Shown here: positions 29,011 through 37,501 of the stretch, piece after piece
Position numbering within the stretch: the first letter of the stretch is position 1
How the letters are laid out: each line of letters opens with the position of its first letter
Origin: a virus
Strand: one strand, 5' to 3'
IMG/VR virus record: IMGVR_UViG_3300036831_000067
Span: 1 to 64,000 of that record
Length of the DNA stretch: 64,000 nucleotides
Notes under the pieces: generated by a model
Told to the model about the DNA's origin: nothing
The model's input: the letters and a program-made list of their open reading frames with translations, nothing else
Database searches by the model: none
Made by a program: the position numbers and the translations under genes

Positions 29011-31878
29011 ATGACGACAACTCTGGCCCCGGCACCACCGCGTCGCTTCGAGGCGTCGGCGGTCCGGCCCGTCTCCCATGACGGCGTCAGGCAGCTCCTG
29101 CTGGCCTACCGCTCCGCCAAGTACGGCGCCGTGATTCCTCACTTCGAGCTGCTGCCCGGGATGATCTACACCAAGGTGCGCGCGATCAGTGCCCGGATCA
29201 ATCAGAATTGGGACGCCTGGCCGTCCGAGGAACTGAAGAAGAGCTACAAGACCTTCCTGGGTAAGCCGGTGTTCGTCAACCACAACAACTTTGACCCGAC
29301 TCGAGCCCGGGGGCGGGTGGTGGCTTCCCAGTACATCGAGAAGGACGCCGACAAGTACATCGAGGTGATCCAAGAGGTCGACGGCGTCCGGTTCCCCAAG
29401 CTCGCCCACGAGATCCGTACCGGGGGTATGGACAGCGTCAGCATGGGTGTGGAGGCGGGCTTCACCATCTGCAGCTACTGCGGCAACAGGGCCACCGATG
29501 TCTGGGACATGTGTGACCACGTGAAGTTCCACAAGGGCACGCACCTGCCCGATCCTCGCACCGGCCAGCCGAGGCTGGTGTTCGAGCACTGCTACAAGCT
29601 GGGCTTCTTCGAGTTGAGCTATGTCTTCGACCCGGCCGACGAGACGGCGGTGGTCAACCAGGTGGTGGTGGCGAACAAGAAAGCCTGGAAGCCAATGAGT
29701 CCCGGTCTCGACGCGTATATGGATTGGGTGAACGATGCCGGGACGCTGGTGCATCCGGACAGCGCAGAAGAGTATATCCAGAGCTACCGGCCGGAAAATC
29801 CGGACGAGATCAGAGAGTTCGCTCACGGTCAGGGCGGTAAGGCCTATGGGCCGCCGGAGCGTCATCACATGAAAAGACCAGCACGTCGCAGGCAGGCCTG
29901 GGGTGAGACTGAAGCCCCCGAGGACATCGACACACTGCGCGAAGACGACGACGACTCCGACGACGACTATGAGTTCGTCACTCCCTATCGTCCGCGCGAC
30001 GAGGAAGACTCCCCGTTCCAGCACTATCTGGAATCTCCGGAGGAGCTGCAGACCCCCGACTTCGACCAGACCAAGCGGCTCGACCGTGCCCAGGAGCAGG
30101 AAGGCCTGGACGCCGATCGGCTGGTGGAGGACGTCGAAGAGGTCGGGACTCTTGAAGGTCCCGAAGGTCCTGAAGGTCAGGATCCCCAAGCAGGTCAGCG
30201 TCCGCAGATGGCGCGCAAAACAAGGAGGAACGCCATGGCTCGCAACAGGTATGCGGCTGAGGAGGACGAGGACCGCCGCCCGCCGTGGCTGCGTGACGAT
30301 GACTCCGAAGACCGCGACGAAGACCGCGATCACGACGAAGACCGCGACGAAGAGGATGACGATCGCGACGACGACGACGATGACCGCGATGAGGATCACG
30401 ACGATGAAGATCGTGATGACGACCGCGATCACGACGAGGAGGACCGGCGCCCTCCCCAGTTCGAGTCGCGTCGACGGCGCCCCCGTCAGGGACGGCGCTA
30501 CTACGCCGACGATGACAAGGACGACGACGATTCCGACGATAAGGATCGCGACGACGACGACAAAGACGACGACGACAAGCCGCCGTGGCTGAAGGGGAAG
30601 GAATCCCGACGTCGGCGCCCTGTTAATCCTCGCTCCTCGCGACAGAAGGGGAGAAAGAAGGGATCACCCATGGGCGCCACTCTGGCCGAGCGCGGGCAGG
30701 TTGTCGCGTCCCGGCAGCGTCGTCATTTCCGTGCCGACGACAGCGGCAACACTGACGGTGGTCCCTACGGGCGCAACGATCTGGGCGAGCAGGCCGAGAC
30801 CTTCATCCCGGCGGTGTTCGGCGAGGGTGACGGTGTGCCGCCTGCCGAGAAGGTGGAGGCCCCGGCCGGGGACGAGCCCAAGGAGTCCAACACCGAGTCC
30901 AACCTAGTGGCCTCCATTGCGGCCAAGACCCGCAGCCTGAAGGCCGACCTCAACCGGTACCAGAGGCTCAAAGGCCGTCGTCTGCACGCCGAGGAGGGCG
31001 TCGAGGACCCCAAGGTGGTCAACCCGGAGCTGTCGGGTACCGACGACCAGAGCCTTAAGGGCGATGACTTTCAGGACACCGGTCTCTCCGACACCGAGAC
31101 CCATCCCACCGACGGGGACCGCAGTGCGGCACGGGCCCGGGGCGACGACGAGAGCCGCCAGTGGTTCGCCGCGTTCGACTCCTGGTTGACCCAGGCGACC
31201 GGCAAGCCGTGGCAGTACCACACCTCGGCTGCGCTCACGCGCGCGGCCGCGCGGTGGGCCAACGGCACCGGTATCGCGCTCGACCGGCTCTTCCCGACCC
31301 TGGAAACTGCCCTGCGCCAGGCAAGAAAGGGCGAAGCCGAAAGGAAAGCCATGAACCGCACCGCAGAAGGGCTGGATGAAGCGGCCCCCGACGCCCGTGT
31401 GGACGTGGAGAAGCCGGTCAGCGACGAGACGAACGACCGGGCCCAGGCCTCCCAGTTCGACCTCGGCGAGTTCGGCCACAACGCCGGTGACGATCTGGCC
31501 GATCCGGAGATGTCTTCGGACTCCCAGATTTGGGCGCCGGGCAAGGAAGGCCGCCACGTGCGGATGGCGGACGGGGTGACGGCGGTTCGTTGTGCCGAGG
31601 CCTACATCCGGATGCGCATGGCCAGCCCTGAAGACAAATGGAAACTCGCAGGCTGGTTGCAGACCATCCGCCACGCCACCGTGGTGGACCGGACCAACCT
31701 GCTGGAAGCGGCATTCGAGGCCAACAGAAGGTCTCTTACCGCAAAACGGACTCCCGCCGGAATTTCACGCGGGGCCGTGCGGTCGATCCCCCCGGGGCTG
31801 ACCTCGGGCGGACGGACGGCGTCCTTTGAACGTGAGGCCGCCTACGACCGCATCAACGACTCCGCGATCTTTATGTAG
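29011..31878 (+). CDS. Capsid maturation protease fused to acidic scaffold-like region
   Basis: The N-terminal 230 residues match a prohead-protease family: KPVFVNHNNFDP with His91, then DSVSMGVEAG with Ser144, then a Cys/His zinc-like cluster (CSYCGNRATDVWDMCDH) and FFELSYVFDPADETAV. Residues 310-540 are almost wholly Asp, Glu and Arg in short repeats, with PPWL twice, resembling a scaffold core. A helical domain near 710-800 (WFAAFDSWLTQATGKPW) follows. The protease would cut head proteins, and possibly itself, during maturation. The fusion is over three times the length of a free protease. Confidence 0.75.
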   Translation: MTTTLAPAPPRRFEASAVRPVSHDGVRQLLLAYRSAKYGAVIPHFELLPGMIYTKVRAISARINQNWDAWPSEELKKSYKTFLGKPVFVNHNNFDPTRARGRVVASQYIEKDADKYIEVIQEVDGVRFPKLAHEIRTGGMDSVSMGVEAGFTICSYCGNRATDVWDMCDHVKFHKGTHLPDPRTGQPRLVFEHCYKLGFFELSYVFDPADETAVVNQVVVANKKAWKPMSPGLDAYMDWVNDAGTLVHPDSAEEYIQSYRPENPDEIREFAHGQGGKAYGPPERHHMKRPARRRQAWGETEAPEDIDTLREDDDDSDDDYEFVTPYRPRDEEDSPFQHYLESPEELQTPDFDQTKRLDRAQEQEGLDADRLVEDVEEVGTLEGPEGPEGQDPQAGQRPQMARKTRRNAMARNRYAAEEDEDRRPPWLRDDDSEDRDEDRDHDEDRDEEDDDRDDDDDDRDEDHDDEDRDDDRDHDEEDRRPPQFESRRRRPRQGRRYYADDDKDDDDSDDKDRDDDDKDDDDKPPWLKGKESRRRRPVNPRSSRQKGRKKGSPMGATLAERGQVVASRQRRHFRADDSGNTDGGPYGRNDLGEQAETFIPAVFGEGDGVPPAEKVEAPAGDEPKESNTESNLVASIAAKTRSLKADLNRYQRLKGRRLHAEEGVEDPKVVNPELSGTDDQSLKGDDFQDTGLSDTETHPTDGDRSAARARGDDESRQWFAAFDSWLTQATGKPWQYHTSAALTRAAARWANGTGIALDRLFPTLETALRQARKGEAERKAMNRTAEGLDEAAPDARVDVEKPVSDETNDRAQASQFDLGEFGHNAGDDLADPEMSSDSQIWAPGKEGRHVRMADGVTAVRCAEAYIRMRMASPEDKWKLAGWLQTIRHATVVDRTNLLEAAFEANRRSLTAKRTPAGISRGAVRSIPPGLTSGGRTASFEREAAYDRINDSAIFM

Positions 31879-31910
31879 ATCACCAACGTGTGTGAAAGGA
31901 GGCGAGACAC

Positions 31911-32483
31911 ATGCTTCGTGTAACCCTCAGCAACCCCGCGCAGAAGCGCACCCTGTTGCCCAAATATGCACAGACGCAGGCCACTGCGTACTCGGGTTTC
32001 CTTGACCCGGCGTGGCCGCGCACCTATGACATCTACCCAGGTAGTGTCATGGCCCGCGAAAACGACGAGGTGTTCACCTTGTTCACCGGTGCCACCGGTC
32101 AGGTCCCCTTCGGTCTGTCGTCACTGTTCGTCGCGCCCCAGTTGGGGATCGACGAGGTGCTGGCCACCGGCGGCAACGAGTTCACGGTGTGGACCATCGA
32201 GCCCCAGGGCGAGTTCGAGGTCTTGGCTCCGGCCTTCGACCAGAACGCCAACTGGGCCACGGCGGCCACCAGCCACGGCGGCATCTGCCTGCTGACCGGG
32301 ACGACCGCTTCGGTCACCCTGTCCAACGGGTTTGTCCAGCCGCCCGGCGTGCTGACCCCCACCGGGGCCAACAACGCCAACTCGATCGCTGAACTCATCT
32401 CGGTCGAGACCACCAGCAAGATTCTCATCCGAGGCCGACGCTACAACTTCGCGTCGACCGTCGCGCTGGGTACCGGAAGCTAA
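31911..32483 (+). CDS. Head decoration protein candidate
   Basis: The 190-residue protein just upstream of the major capsid gene is beta-rich and poor in charge (VFTLFTGATGQVPFGLSSLF, EFTVWTIEPQGEFEVLAPAF, ASVTLSNGFVQPPGVL), as expected of capsid decoration or cement proteins. AAAGGAGG lies 6 bases before ATG 31911. A TGTAGATC...GAAAGG pair at 31874-31899 could be a shortened late motif. Role inferred from position and composition. Confidence 0.65.
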   Translation: MLRVTLSNPAQKRTLLPKYAQTQATAYSGFLDPAWPRTYDIYPGSVMARENDEVFTLFTGATGQVPFGLSSLFVAPQLGIDEVLATGGNEFTVWTIEPQGEFEVLAPAFDQNANWATAATSHGGICLLTGTTASVTLSNGFVQPPGVLTPTGANNANSIAELISVETTSKILIRGRRYNFASTVALGTGS

Positions 32484-32494
32484 GGAGGGACATC

Positions 32495-33508
32495 ATGGGA
32501 CTCCCAGCTCTAGTAGCCCAGGGTGCCGGTCTGGACCGTTACGGTTCGGCACGCTCCAGCGACGAGTTCGTGGTGCAGATGGCGGGTCTGCAGCAGCGGA
32601 TGGGCGGCATGAAGCTGTCCGTGCGCGAAAAGCAGACCCGGATGGCCCACATGCTGCGGGATGCCTCCAACGGCATGCTGCGGCTCGGCCAGTCGATGAT
32701 CGGCCCGATCCAGCTCCAGCTGCGATACCAGGGCATTCTGCGCAACGTGCTCTTGGAAGACACGCTCAGTCCTGGTGTGCCGATCCAGTACGACATCCTC
32801 GATGACCTCGGTCAGGCCTATGTCCTGCATGGCAACGAAGGTGAAGTGCGGATCACACCGTTCGAGGGCAAGAGGGTCGAAGTACAGTTGTTCAGAATTG
32901 CGACCTTCCCGATGGTTCGCAAGGAAGACCTGTATTTGCTCCGCGCTAATGTGGTGGAATATCAGCAGGATTTTTCCAAGCAGGCAGTTATGCGCCAGGA
33001 AGACGGGCGTCTGATTAGCTTGCTGGAGACCTCTGCGGCGAACTACCGCCTGGTGGACGCCTCGGCGAACCCCACGTCTGGTACGTTGCCGAACGAGATC
33101 AGCGTTGCTGGGGATATCCTTTCCCCCGACGATCTCTATAACGCGGTGACGTTTACCGACCAACGCCTGCTCGATTCCACGAGGTTGCTGTGCAACCCCA
33201 AAGAATATCGGGATTTTTATCGCTGGGACGTGAACACGACCGGCTGGGCGTTTAAGGACAGCGTGGTCGCGGGCGAGAGGATTGTGCAATTCGGCGAATT
33301 CCAAATCGGAAAGAGCATCATTATTCCGATGGGGACATCGTACTTAACTCCGGACCCAGAATTTTTAGGGGTATTTCCGGTAATGTACAGTCTCGACGTC
33401 GAGGAGAATAACCTCGTGCAGCAATTCCATAAAGGATGGGTTATGGACGAATTAGTTGGGATGGCTATCCTAAATGCTCGCGGGATTGTGATCCTCCGCA
33501 AGTCCTAA
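32495..33508 (+). CDS. Major capsid protein
   Basis: The 337-residue protein follows protease and decoration genes and ends at its own terminator, as usual for the major capsid protein. HK97-like traits are a helical N-arm (LSVREKQTRMAHMLRDASNG), an E-loop-like segment (QLQLRYQGILRNVLLEDTLS), VRITPFEGKRVEVQLFRIAT, and a C-terminal strand-rich half. No delta domain precedes it, so scaffolding is presumably supplied by the protease fusion. The second half, from about 32880, is much AT-richer than the first. Expected to be the most abundant virion protein. Confidence 0.82.
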   Translation: MGLPALVAQGAGLDRYGSARSSDEFVVQMAGLQQRMGGMKLSVREKQTRMAHMLRDASNGMLRLGQSMIGPIQLQLRYQGILRNVLLEDTLSPGVPIQYDILDDLGQAYVLHGNEGEVRITPFEGKRVEVQLFRIATFPMVRKEDLYLLRANVVEYQQDFSKQAVMRQEDGRLISLLETSAANYRLVDASANPTSGTLPNEISVAGDILSPDDLYNAVTFTDQRLLDSTRLLCNPKEYRDFYRWDVNTTGWAFKDSVVAGERIVQFGEFQIGKSIIIPMGTSYLTPDPEFLGVFPVMYSLDVEENNLVQQFHKGWVMDELVGMAILNARGIVILRKS

Positions 33509-33532
33509 TCAATCCTCTACCAGTACAGATGG

Positions 33533-33565
33533 CCCCTGGAGCGAATAGACCTCCGGGGGTTTTCT
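33533..33565 (+). terminator. Intrinsic terminator after the major capsid gene
   Basis: CCCCTGGAG (33533-33541) pairs with CTCCGGGGG (33551-33559) with one G-U, 9-base loop, followed by TTTTCT (33560-33565). A small CCTCTA/TAGAGG hairpin (33569-33593) lies just beyond. Confidence 0.85.
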
Positions 33566-33600
33566 GTTCCTCTAGCAAACATCCCATTAGAGGATAAGAA

Positions 33601-33861
33601 ATGGCGAAAAGAATTGTCACGGCGCGCGAGCAATGGGCAATCTTTTTGGATTCCCTGCAGATGAATGAGACTGCCCCTTGGTTTAAGCCGCTTCAGCCCG
33701 GCGAGGAGCTGAAACCACACGACTACGACGAGGAAGACCCCTACAACTTCACGGGCTCACCGGAGACCCAGCACCACCACCGCACCTTTGACGAGGGCGG
33801 CTGGGACGCTATTCGGCGCCGCAAGGAGCAGTACGCGCGCCGGATGCGCGAGAGAGGCTAG
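33601..33861 (+). CDS. Hypothetical charged protein, 86 aa
   Basis: The 86-residue protein starts AT-rich (MAKRIVTAREQWAIFLDSLQ) and then turns acidic/His-rich (HDYDEEDPYNF, ETQHHHRTF), with a basic C-terminus (RRRKEQYARRMRERG). No family recognised. It lies alone between the capsid terminator and late motif 4, so it depends on read-through or its own promoter. Possibly a head-completion helper. Confidence 0.5.
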   Translation: MAKRIVTAREQWAIFLDSLQMNETAPWFKPLQPGEELKPHDYDEEDPYNFTGSPETQHHHRTFDEGGWDAIRRRKEQYARRMRERG

Positions 33862-33901
33862 ATTTCACCATCGGTTCGTTCGTGTGATCCCCGGGGTATC
33901 C

Positions 33902-33934
33902 CTGTAATCGGGCCGCGTCCGCGAAAGAAAAGGT
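33902..33934 (+). promoter_or_regulatory. Late-type promoter motif 4
   Basis: CTGTAA (33902-33907) and AAAAGG (33928-33933). The stretch GTATCCCTGTAATCGGGCCGCGTCC is close to that around motif 5, so the similarity extends beyond the two boxes. Drives the TIG-fibre gene at 33960. Confidence 0.6.
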
Positions 33935-33959
33935 GGCCAGACTTTTCAGGGAGTAGAGC

Positions 33960-35507
33960 ATGAGCTTGAACACCGATCTCGAACGACTCTTGGCCGACTT
34001 CGTCAAACACGAGCTGGGTGAGCTGGGCGACAAGCTCGTGGGCGCCATCAGTAATTTCAACACTCAATTGGAGGCCGTCATGGCTGAACTGACCGATCTG
34101 AAGGGCCTGGACGCCAGTTTGCAGGCACTCACCACTTCTCTGACCGGGGTCGTATCTCAGGTCACCGGCCTGCAGAGCCAGGTCGACAGCCTGCAGGGCC
34201 AGGTGAGCACCCTCAACACCCAGCTGGCCGCCAGCCAGGCCCAGGTGGCCTCGGACCAGACCACCATCGCCGCCGATGCCGCACAGATCGCGGCCGACCA
34301 GGCGGCGTCCACGGCCGACGCGGCCGAGATCGCCACTCTGCAGAGCGACATCGCCAACCTGACGAGCACGATCCAGAATCTGCAGAACCTGCTCAACCCG
34401 CCCAAGGCGGCTCCTACGGTGACTTCGATCTCCCCGGCCACCGGCGCCTCCGACAACGGCGGGGACACGGTGACGGTCACCGGTACCGGTTTCACCGGTG
34501 CGACCGGCGTGAACTTCGGCACGGTTGCGGCGACGTCCTTCACGGTGGACTCCGACACCTCGCTCACGGCCGTCTCCCCGGCAGGGGCGGCGGGCACGGT
34601 GGACGTGCTCGTGATCGGGCCGGGCGGTTCCTCGGCGGCCAGCGCGACCGACCAGTTCATCTATCCCACCCCGGTCACCCCGCCGCCGCCCTCGGCGCCG
34701 ACGGTCACGGCCGTCTCCCCGGTGGTCGGTACCTCGGTCGGTGGTGGTGACACGGTCGCCGTCACGGGCACCGGGTTCACCGGTGCCACCGCCGTCAACT
34801 TCGGCACTGTTCCGGCCACCTCGTTCACGGTGGTCGATGACAGCGACCTGACGGCCGTTTCTCCGGCCGATTCCGATGCTGCCGGGGGTAACACCGTCGA
34901 CATCACCGTCGTGACGCCAGCGGGCACCTCAGCGGCCGGTGCGGCCGATCAGTTCACGTACCCGACAGCCACCACTCCGACCCCCACCCCTACTCCCACT
35001 CCGACACCCACGGCCCCGACGGTCACGGGTGTGTCTCCGGCCACGGGGACCTCGGCGGCGGGCGGAGACACGGTCGCGGTGACAGGCACTGGCTTCACCG
35101 GGACCACGGCGGTGAATTTCGGGCCCACACCGGCGGCCTCGTTCACCGTCACCGACGACTCCAACCTGACGGCGGTCTCCCCGGCCGACACCAATGCCGC
35201 CGGTGGTGGCGTGGTGGACGTCACAGTCGTTACTCCGGCGGGCACGTCGGCCGTCTCGGCGGCTGATCAGTTCACGTTTCCCGCTGCCGCGACTCCTACG
35301 CCGACTCCGGCGCCGACTCCGGGAAGCACTCCGGTTCCGGTAGACCCCAACGCTGCTCCGGTGCCCGCAGGCACGGTGCCCCCGACCACGATGGTGGTCG
35401 AGGTTCCGGCCGGGGTGGTTCCGGTGGTGGTGCCCTCTGGGGCCGTGGCCGTGACCGCCGGGTCGTTGCCGCCGGACGCGATAGTGACCCCGGTTCAGAC
35501 GTCATAA
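33960..35507 (+). CDS. Coiled-coil and TIG-domain fibre protein
   Basis: Residues 1-145 form a heptad-rich, Ala/Gln-rich coiled coil (LQSQVDSLQGQVSTLNTQLA). Then come three IPT/TIG immunoglobulin-like domains at about 151-238, 247-337 and 352-442, each with VTSISP/VSPATG near its start, a GGDTVTVTGTGFTGAT core and a T-A-V-SP end. PT-rich linkers separate the second and third and lead to a Val/Pro-rich tail. Tandem TIG domains on a coiled stalk fit a capsid fibre or surface attachment protein binding the host or mucus. It follows the major capsid gene and ends in its own terminator. Confidence 0.75.
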   Translation: MSLNTDLERLLADFVKHELGELGDKLVGAISNFNTQLEAVMAELTDLKGLDASLQALTTSLTGVVSQVTGLQSQVDSLQGQVSTLNTQLAASQAQVASDQTTIAADAAQIAADQAASTADAAEIATLQSDIANLTSTIQNLQNLLNPPKAAPTVTSISPATGASDNGGDTVTVTGTGFTGATGVNFGTVAATSFTVDSDTSLTAVSPAGAAGTVDVLVIGPGGSSAASATDQFIYPTPVTPPPPSAPTVTAVSPVVGTSVGGGDTVAVTGTGFTGATAVNFGTVPATSFTVVDDSDLTAVSPADSDAAGGNTVDITVVTPAGTSAAGAADQFTYPTATTPTPTPTPTPTPTAPTVTGVSPATGTSAAGGDTVAVTGTGFTGTTAVNFGPTPAASFTVTDDSNLTAVSPADTNAAGGGVVDVTVVTPAGTSAVSAADQFTFPAAATPTPTPAPTPGSTPVPVDPNAAPVPAGTVPPTTMVVEVPAGVVPVVVPSGAVAVTAGSLPPDAIVTPVQTS

Positions 35508-35519
35508 CTCCATGGAATT

Positions 35520-35552
35520 AACCCGGGGCGCGAATGGATTCGGCCCCGGGTT
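35520..35552 (+). terminator. Intrinsic terminator after the TIG fibre gene
   Basis: AACCCGGGGC (35520-35529) and GCCCCGGGTT (35543-35552) pair perfectly around a 13-base loop; AGCCGTGTGTTTATT follows. Strong stem 12 bases after the stop. Confidence 0.75.
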
Positions 35553-35643
35553 AGCCGTGTGTTTATTAAGACAAGGTGACAAGGTGCGTTATCCTATTGG
35601 AGTAAAGCTGGACCCCACCTGGAACACAGAATCGACGGACGCC

Positions 35644-35835
35644 ATGAAGAGCTACCTGGTGACCTTGGTCGACCAGGAAACTGGTGACCTGCAGCGCATT
35701 GTGGTGCAGTCGGACTGCTCGCACAATATGCAGGAGTTCGTGGATGGCCTGGTTGATCTGAAATTGGCTCACCCGATTGTGGTCGACATCGATGAGCAGG
35801 TCGTTCGCCACCTTCCCTTGGTCAATCCGACGTAG
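35644..35835 (+). CDS. Small protein, 63 aa
   Basis: The start is uncertain. The frame is open upstream to GTG 35584 and ATG 35512, but the latter lies before the terminator hairpin and cannot be the usual start; ATG 35644 gives a natural N-terminus (MKSYLVTLVDQETGDL). The protein alternates strands and a helix (IVVQSDCSHNMQEFVDGLVD, HPIVVDIDEQVV), a ferredoxin-like pattern. Function unknown. Confidence 0.45.
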   Translation: MKSYLVTLVDQETGDLQRIVVQSDCSHNMQEFVDGLVDLKLAHPIVVDIDEQVVRHLPLVNPT

Positions 35836-35843
35836 GAGAGTGC

Positions 35844-36179
35844 GTGGCACGCAAGGATCTGGGGACGCCCCCCGCCGACTTCGCCGATGACGTCAATCTG
35901 GGTTTCTTGATCTCCACGCTCGCCAGTCAGCGCATCACGTTGACCCCGGCCCGGGACTTCACCATCTCGCTTCCCGATCCTCCGGCGACCGGGGACCTGA
36001 TGGTCCTTTACGAGATCTATCCGTCGGCCGACGTCGTGGTCATGTTGCCCAGTAGTGTGATTTTGACCTCAGGGCTCAGTGACTCCTACGACGTGCAGAC
36101 CGGGAAGGCCTGCTTCGTGGGACTGTCCTACTCCCCGTTGTCGGGGTGGACCCTGCTCGCCGCGACCACTCAGGTCTGA
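35844..36179 (+). CDS. Hypothetical virion-like protein, 111 aa
   Basis: GTG 35844 with GTAGGAG 4-9 bases upstream. The 111-residue product is strand-rich (RITLTPARDFTISLPDPPAT, GDLMVLYEIYPSADVVVMLP) and ends WTLLAATTQV. A beta-sandwich structural protein is likely by composition and by its place behind the head genes. No family recognised. Confidence 0.55.
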   Translation: MARKDLGTPPADFADDVNLGFLISTLASQRITLTPARDFTISLPDPPATGDLMVLYEIYPSADVVVMLPSSVILTSGLSDSYDVQTGKACFVGLSYSPLSGWTLLAATTQV

Positions 36180-36180
36180 C

Positions 36181-36708
36181 GTGACAACTCTCGACGAGCT
36201 GGCCTTGAAGTATGGCACCGACAAAGCCTCGGGCTTCCACAACTACTGCCCGATCTATGAGCGCTACTTCGCCGAGCTGCGCCACACCCCGGTGGCACTG
36301 TTAGAGCTGGGGGTTTACCGGGGCGCCAGCCTGCGGATGTGGCGGGAGTACTTCGACAATCCATCGAGCTACTTCTGGGGGGTGGACTACAACACTGGGT
36401 GCTGCGTGGGCCAGGAGGACCGCCTGGAGGTCTTCCGCATCGATCAGGAGGATCCCCGCCTGGCCAACGAGCTGCTGGCCGACTACCCCCTCAACATCGT
36501 CGTCGACGACTGCAGCCACCGGTCCGACCTGACGATCGCGTCCTTCAAAAACCTGTGGCCTCTGGTCGTCGCGGGCGGGTTCTACGTGGTGGAGGACCTG
36601 TGGGTCCAGCCCGAGGCCACCGAGTTCCTGCGCGAGGTCTCCGGGGCCACCATCGAACGCGGCGATGCCAGTGAGATCTGCTTCATCCGGAAGGAAGCCG
36701 ATGGCTAG
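36181..36708 (+). CDS. SAM-dependent methyltransferase
   Basis: The 175-residue protein has the class I methyltransferase signature: motif I LLELGVYRGASL, an acidic strand-end YFWGVDYN, and a late motif IVVDDCSHRSDLTI followed by LWPLVVAGGFYVVEDL, as in the macrocin/cephalosporin-hydroxylase-like O-methyltransferases (Methyltransf_24 type). These act on small molecules and sugars. It is short and lacks a target-recognition domain, so DNA methylation is unlikely. Directly linked to the glycosyltransferase-like gene, which it overlaps by 8 bases, suggesting sugar methylation on virion proteins. Confidence 0.75.
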   Translation: MTTLDELALKYGTDKASGFHNYCPIYERYFAELRHTPVALLELGVYRGASLRMWREYFDNPSSYFWGVDYNTGCCVGQEDRLEVFRIDQEDPRLANELLADYPLNIVVDDCSHRSDLTIASFKNLWPLVVAGGFYVVEDLWVQPEATEFLREVSGATIERGDASEICFIRKEADG

Positions 36709-37438
36709 TCAGTACGCCTGGTACAGCCCGCACAAGGTCGAGGTGCCCGACGGCCAGCGGCTCATGCTCGCGCTGCCGCTCTATAAGTCGGTCTCGGTGA
36801 CCTGGCTGCTGAACATGTTCGGCATGGACCAGTCCTCGGTGGTCGGGTCCGTACGCACCAACGGGGTCTATGTCACCAAGGCGATGCAGATCCTGATCGA
36901 GGCCGCGCTGGACCAGAGCGACTGGGACCGGCTGGTCTTTATGGAGCACGACATGATGGTGCCGCAGGACGCCTTCGCGCGCGTGGCCTCCTACACCAAG
37001 CCGGAGTACGACATCGTCGGCTCGGTGTACTTCGAGCACTACCCTCCCCACAAGGCCATCGTGTACGGCGAGAACCATCCGCCCGAGGAGGCGGGCCAGC
37101 CCTGGAAGGCGGTCAACCTCGGTCCCGACGTCGTGGCCAAACTCGTGGAGAGACCGGCCATCTACGAGGTCGCGGCGGTGGGCTTCGGGTTCACTTCGAT
37201 CGCGCGTCATGTCTTCGAGAAATGGGACGAGGCCACTCCGATGTTCTCCCTCGACGAGTGCTCCCACGACCTGTTCTTCTGCCGCAAGGCCAAGGACCAA
37301 GGCTTCGGAATCTACGTGGACTCCGCCATCTGCTGCGAGCACCTCACCGAGATCTCGGTGGGCTTCCTGCACAACCAGCGGGCCCAGGCCGAAGATGCCA
37401 TGGGCCGTAACTGGATCGATTCCCTGACGCTGGACTGA
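36701..37438 (+). CDS. Glycosyltransferase-like protein (GT-A fold)
   Basis: The 245-residue protein begins MASQYAWYSPHKVEVPDGQR and has RLVFMEHDMMVPQDAF near residue 90, an acidic strand end reminiscent of the DxD loop that holds a nucleotide-sugar metal in GT-A enzymes. YDIVGSVYFEHYPPHKAIVY and VGFGFTSIARHVFE follow, then SLDECSHDLFFCRKAKDQGF near the end. It pairs with the methyltransferase and lies among virion genes, so glycosylation of capsid or tail proteins is the simplest idea. Actinophage virion glycosylation is known. Followed by late motif 5. Confidence 0.65.
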   Translation: MASQYAWYSPHKVEVPDGQRLMLALPLYKSVSVTWLLNMFGMDQSSVVGSVRTNGVYVTKAMQILIEAALDQSDWDRLVFMEHDMMVPQDAFARVASYTKPEYDIVGSVYFEHYPPHKAIVYGENHPPEEAGQPWKAVNLGPDVVAKLVERPAIYEVAAVGFGFTSIARHVFEKWDEATPMFSLDECSHDLFFCRKAKDQGFGIYVDSAICCEHLTEISVGFLHNQRAQAEDAMGRNWIDSLTLD

Positions 37439-37442
37439 TTCC

Positions 37443-37474
37443 CTGTATCCGACCTGTCGTCGCGTCCTTAAAGG
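37443..37474 (+). promoter_or_regulatory. Late-type promoter motif 5
   Basis: CTGTAT (37443-37448) and TTAAAGG (37468-37474), followed by TAGAGGG. Precedes the small gene at 37502. Confidence 0.65.
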
Positions 37475-37501
37475 TAGAGGGACCTTCGACAGGGAGGATG
37501 C

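Noticed and set aside
28510-30432. Val/Ile-rich - strand frame suggesting many membrane spans
   Set aside because: Artefact of reading the Asp codons of the acidic scaffold region (GAC/GAT) on the opposite strand.
30240-30600. Possible simple-sequence DNA repeat
   Set aside because: The GAC/GAT/CGC triplet pattern is explained by the acidic D/E/R coding region of the protease fusion and keeps the frame.
35512-35583. ATG 35512 as start of the gene ending at 35835
   Set aside because: It would place the start before a perfect terminator hairpin (35520-35552).
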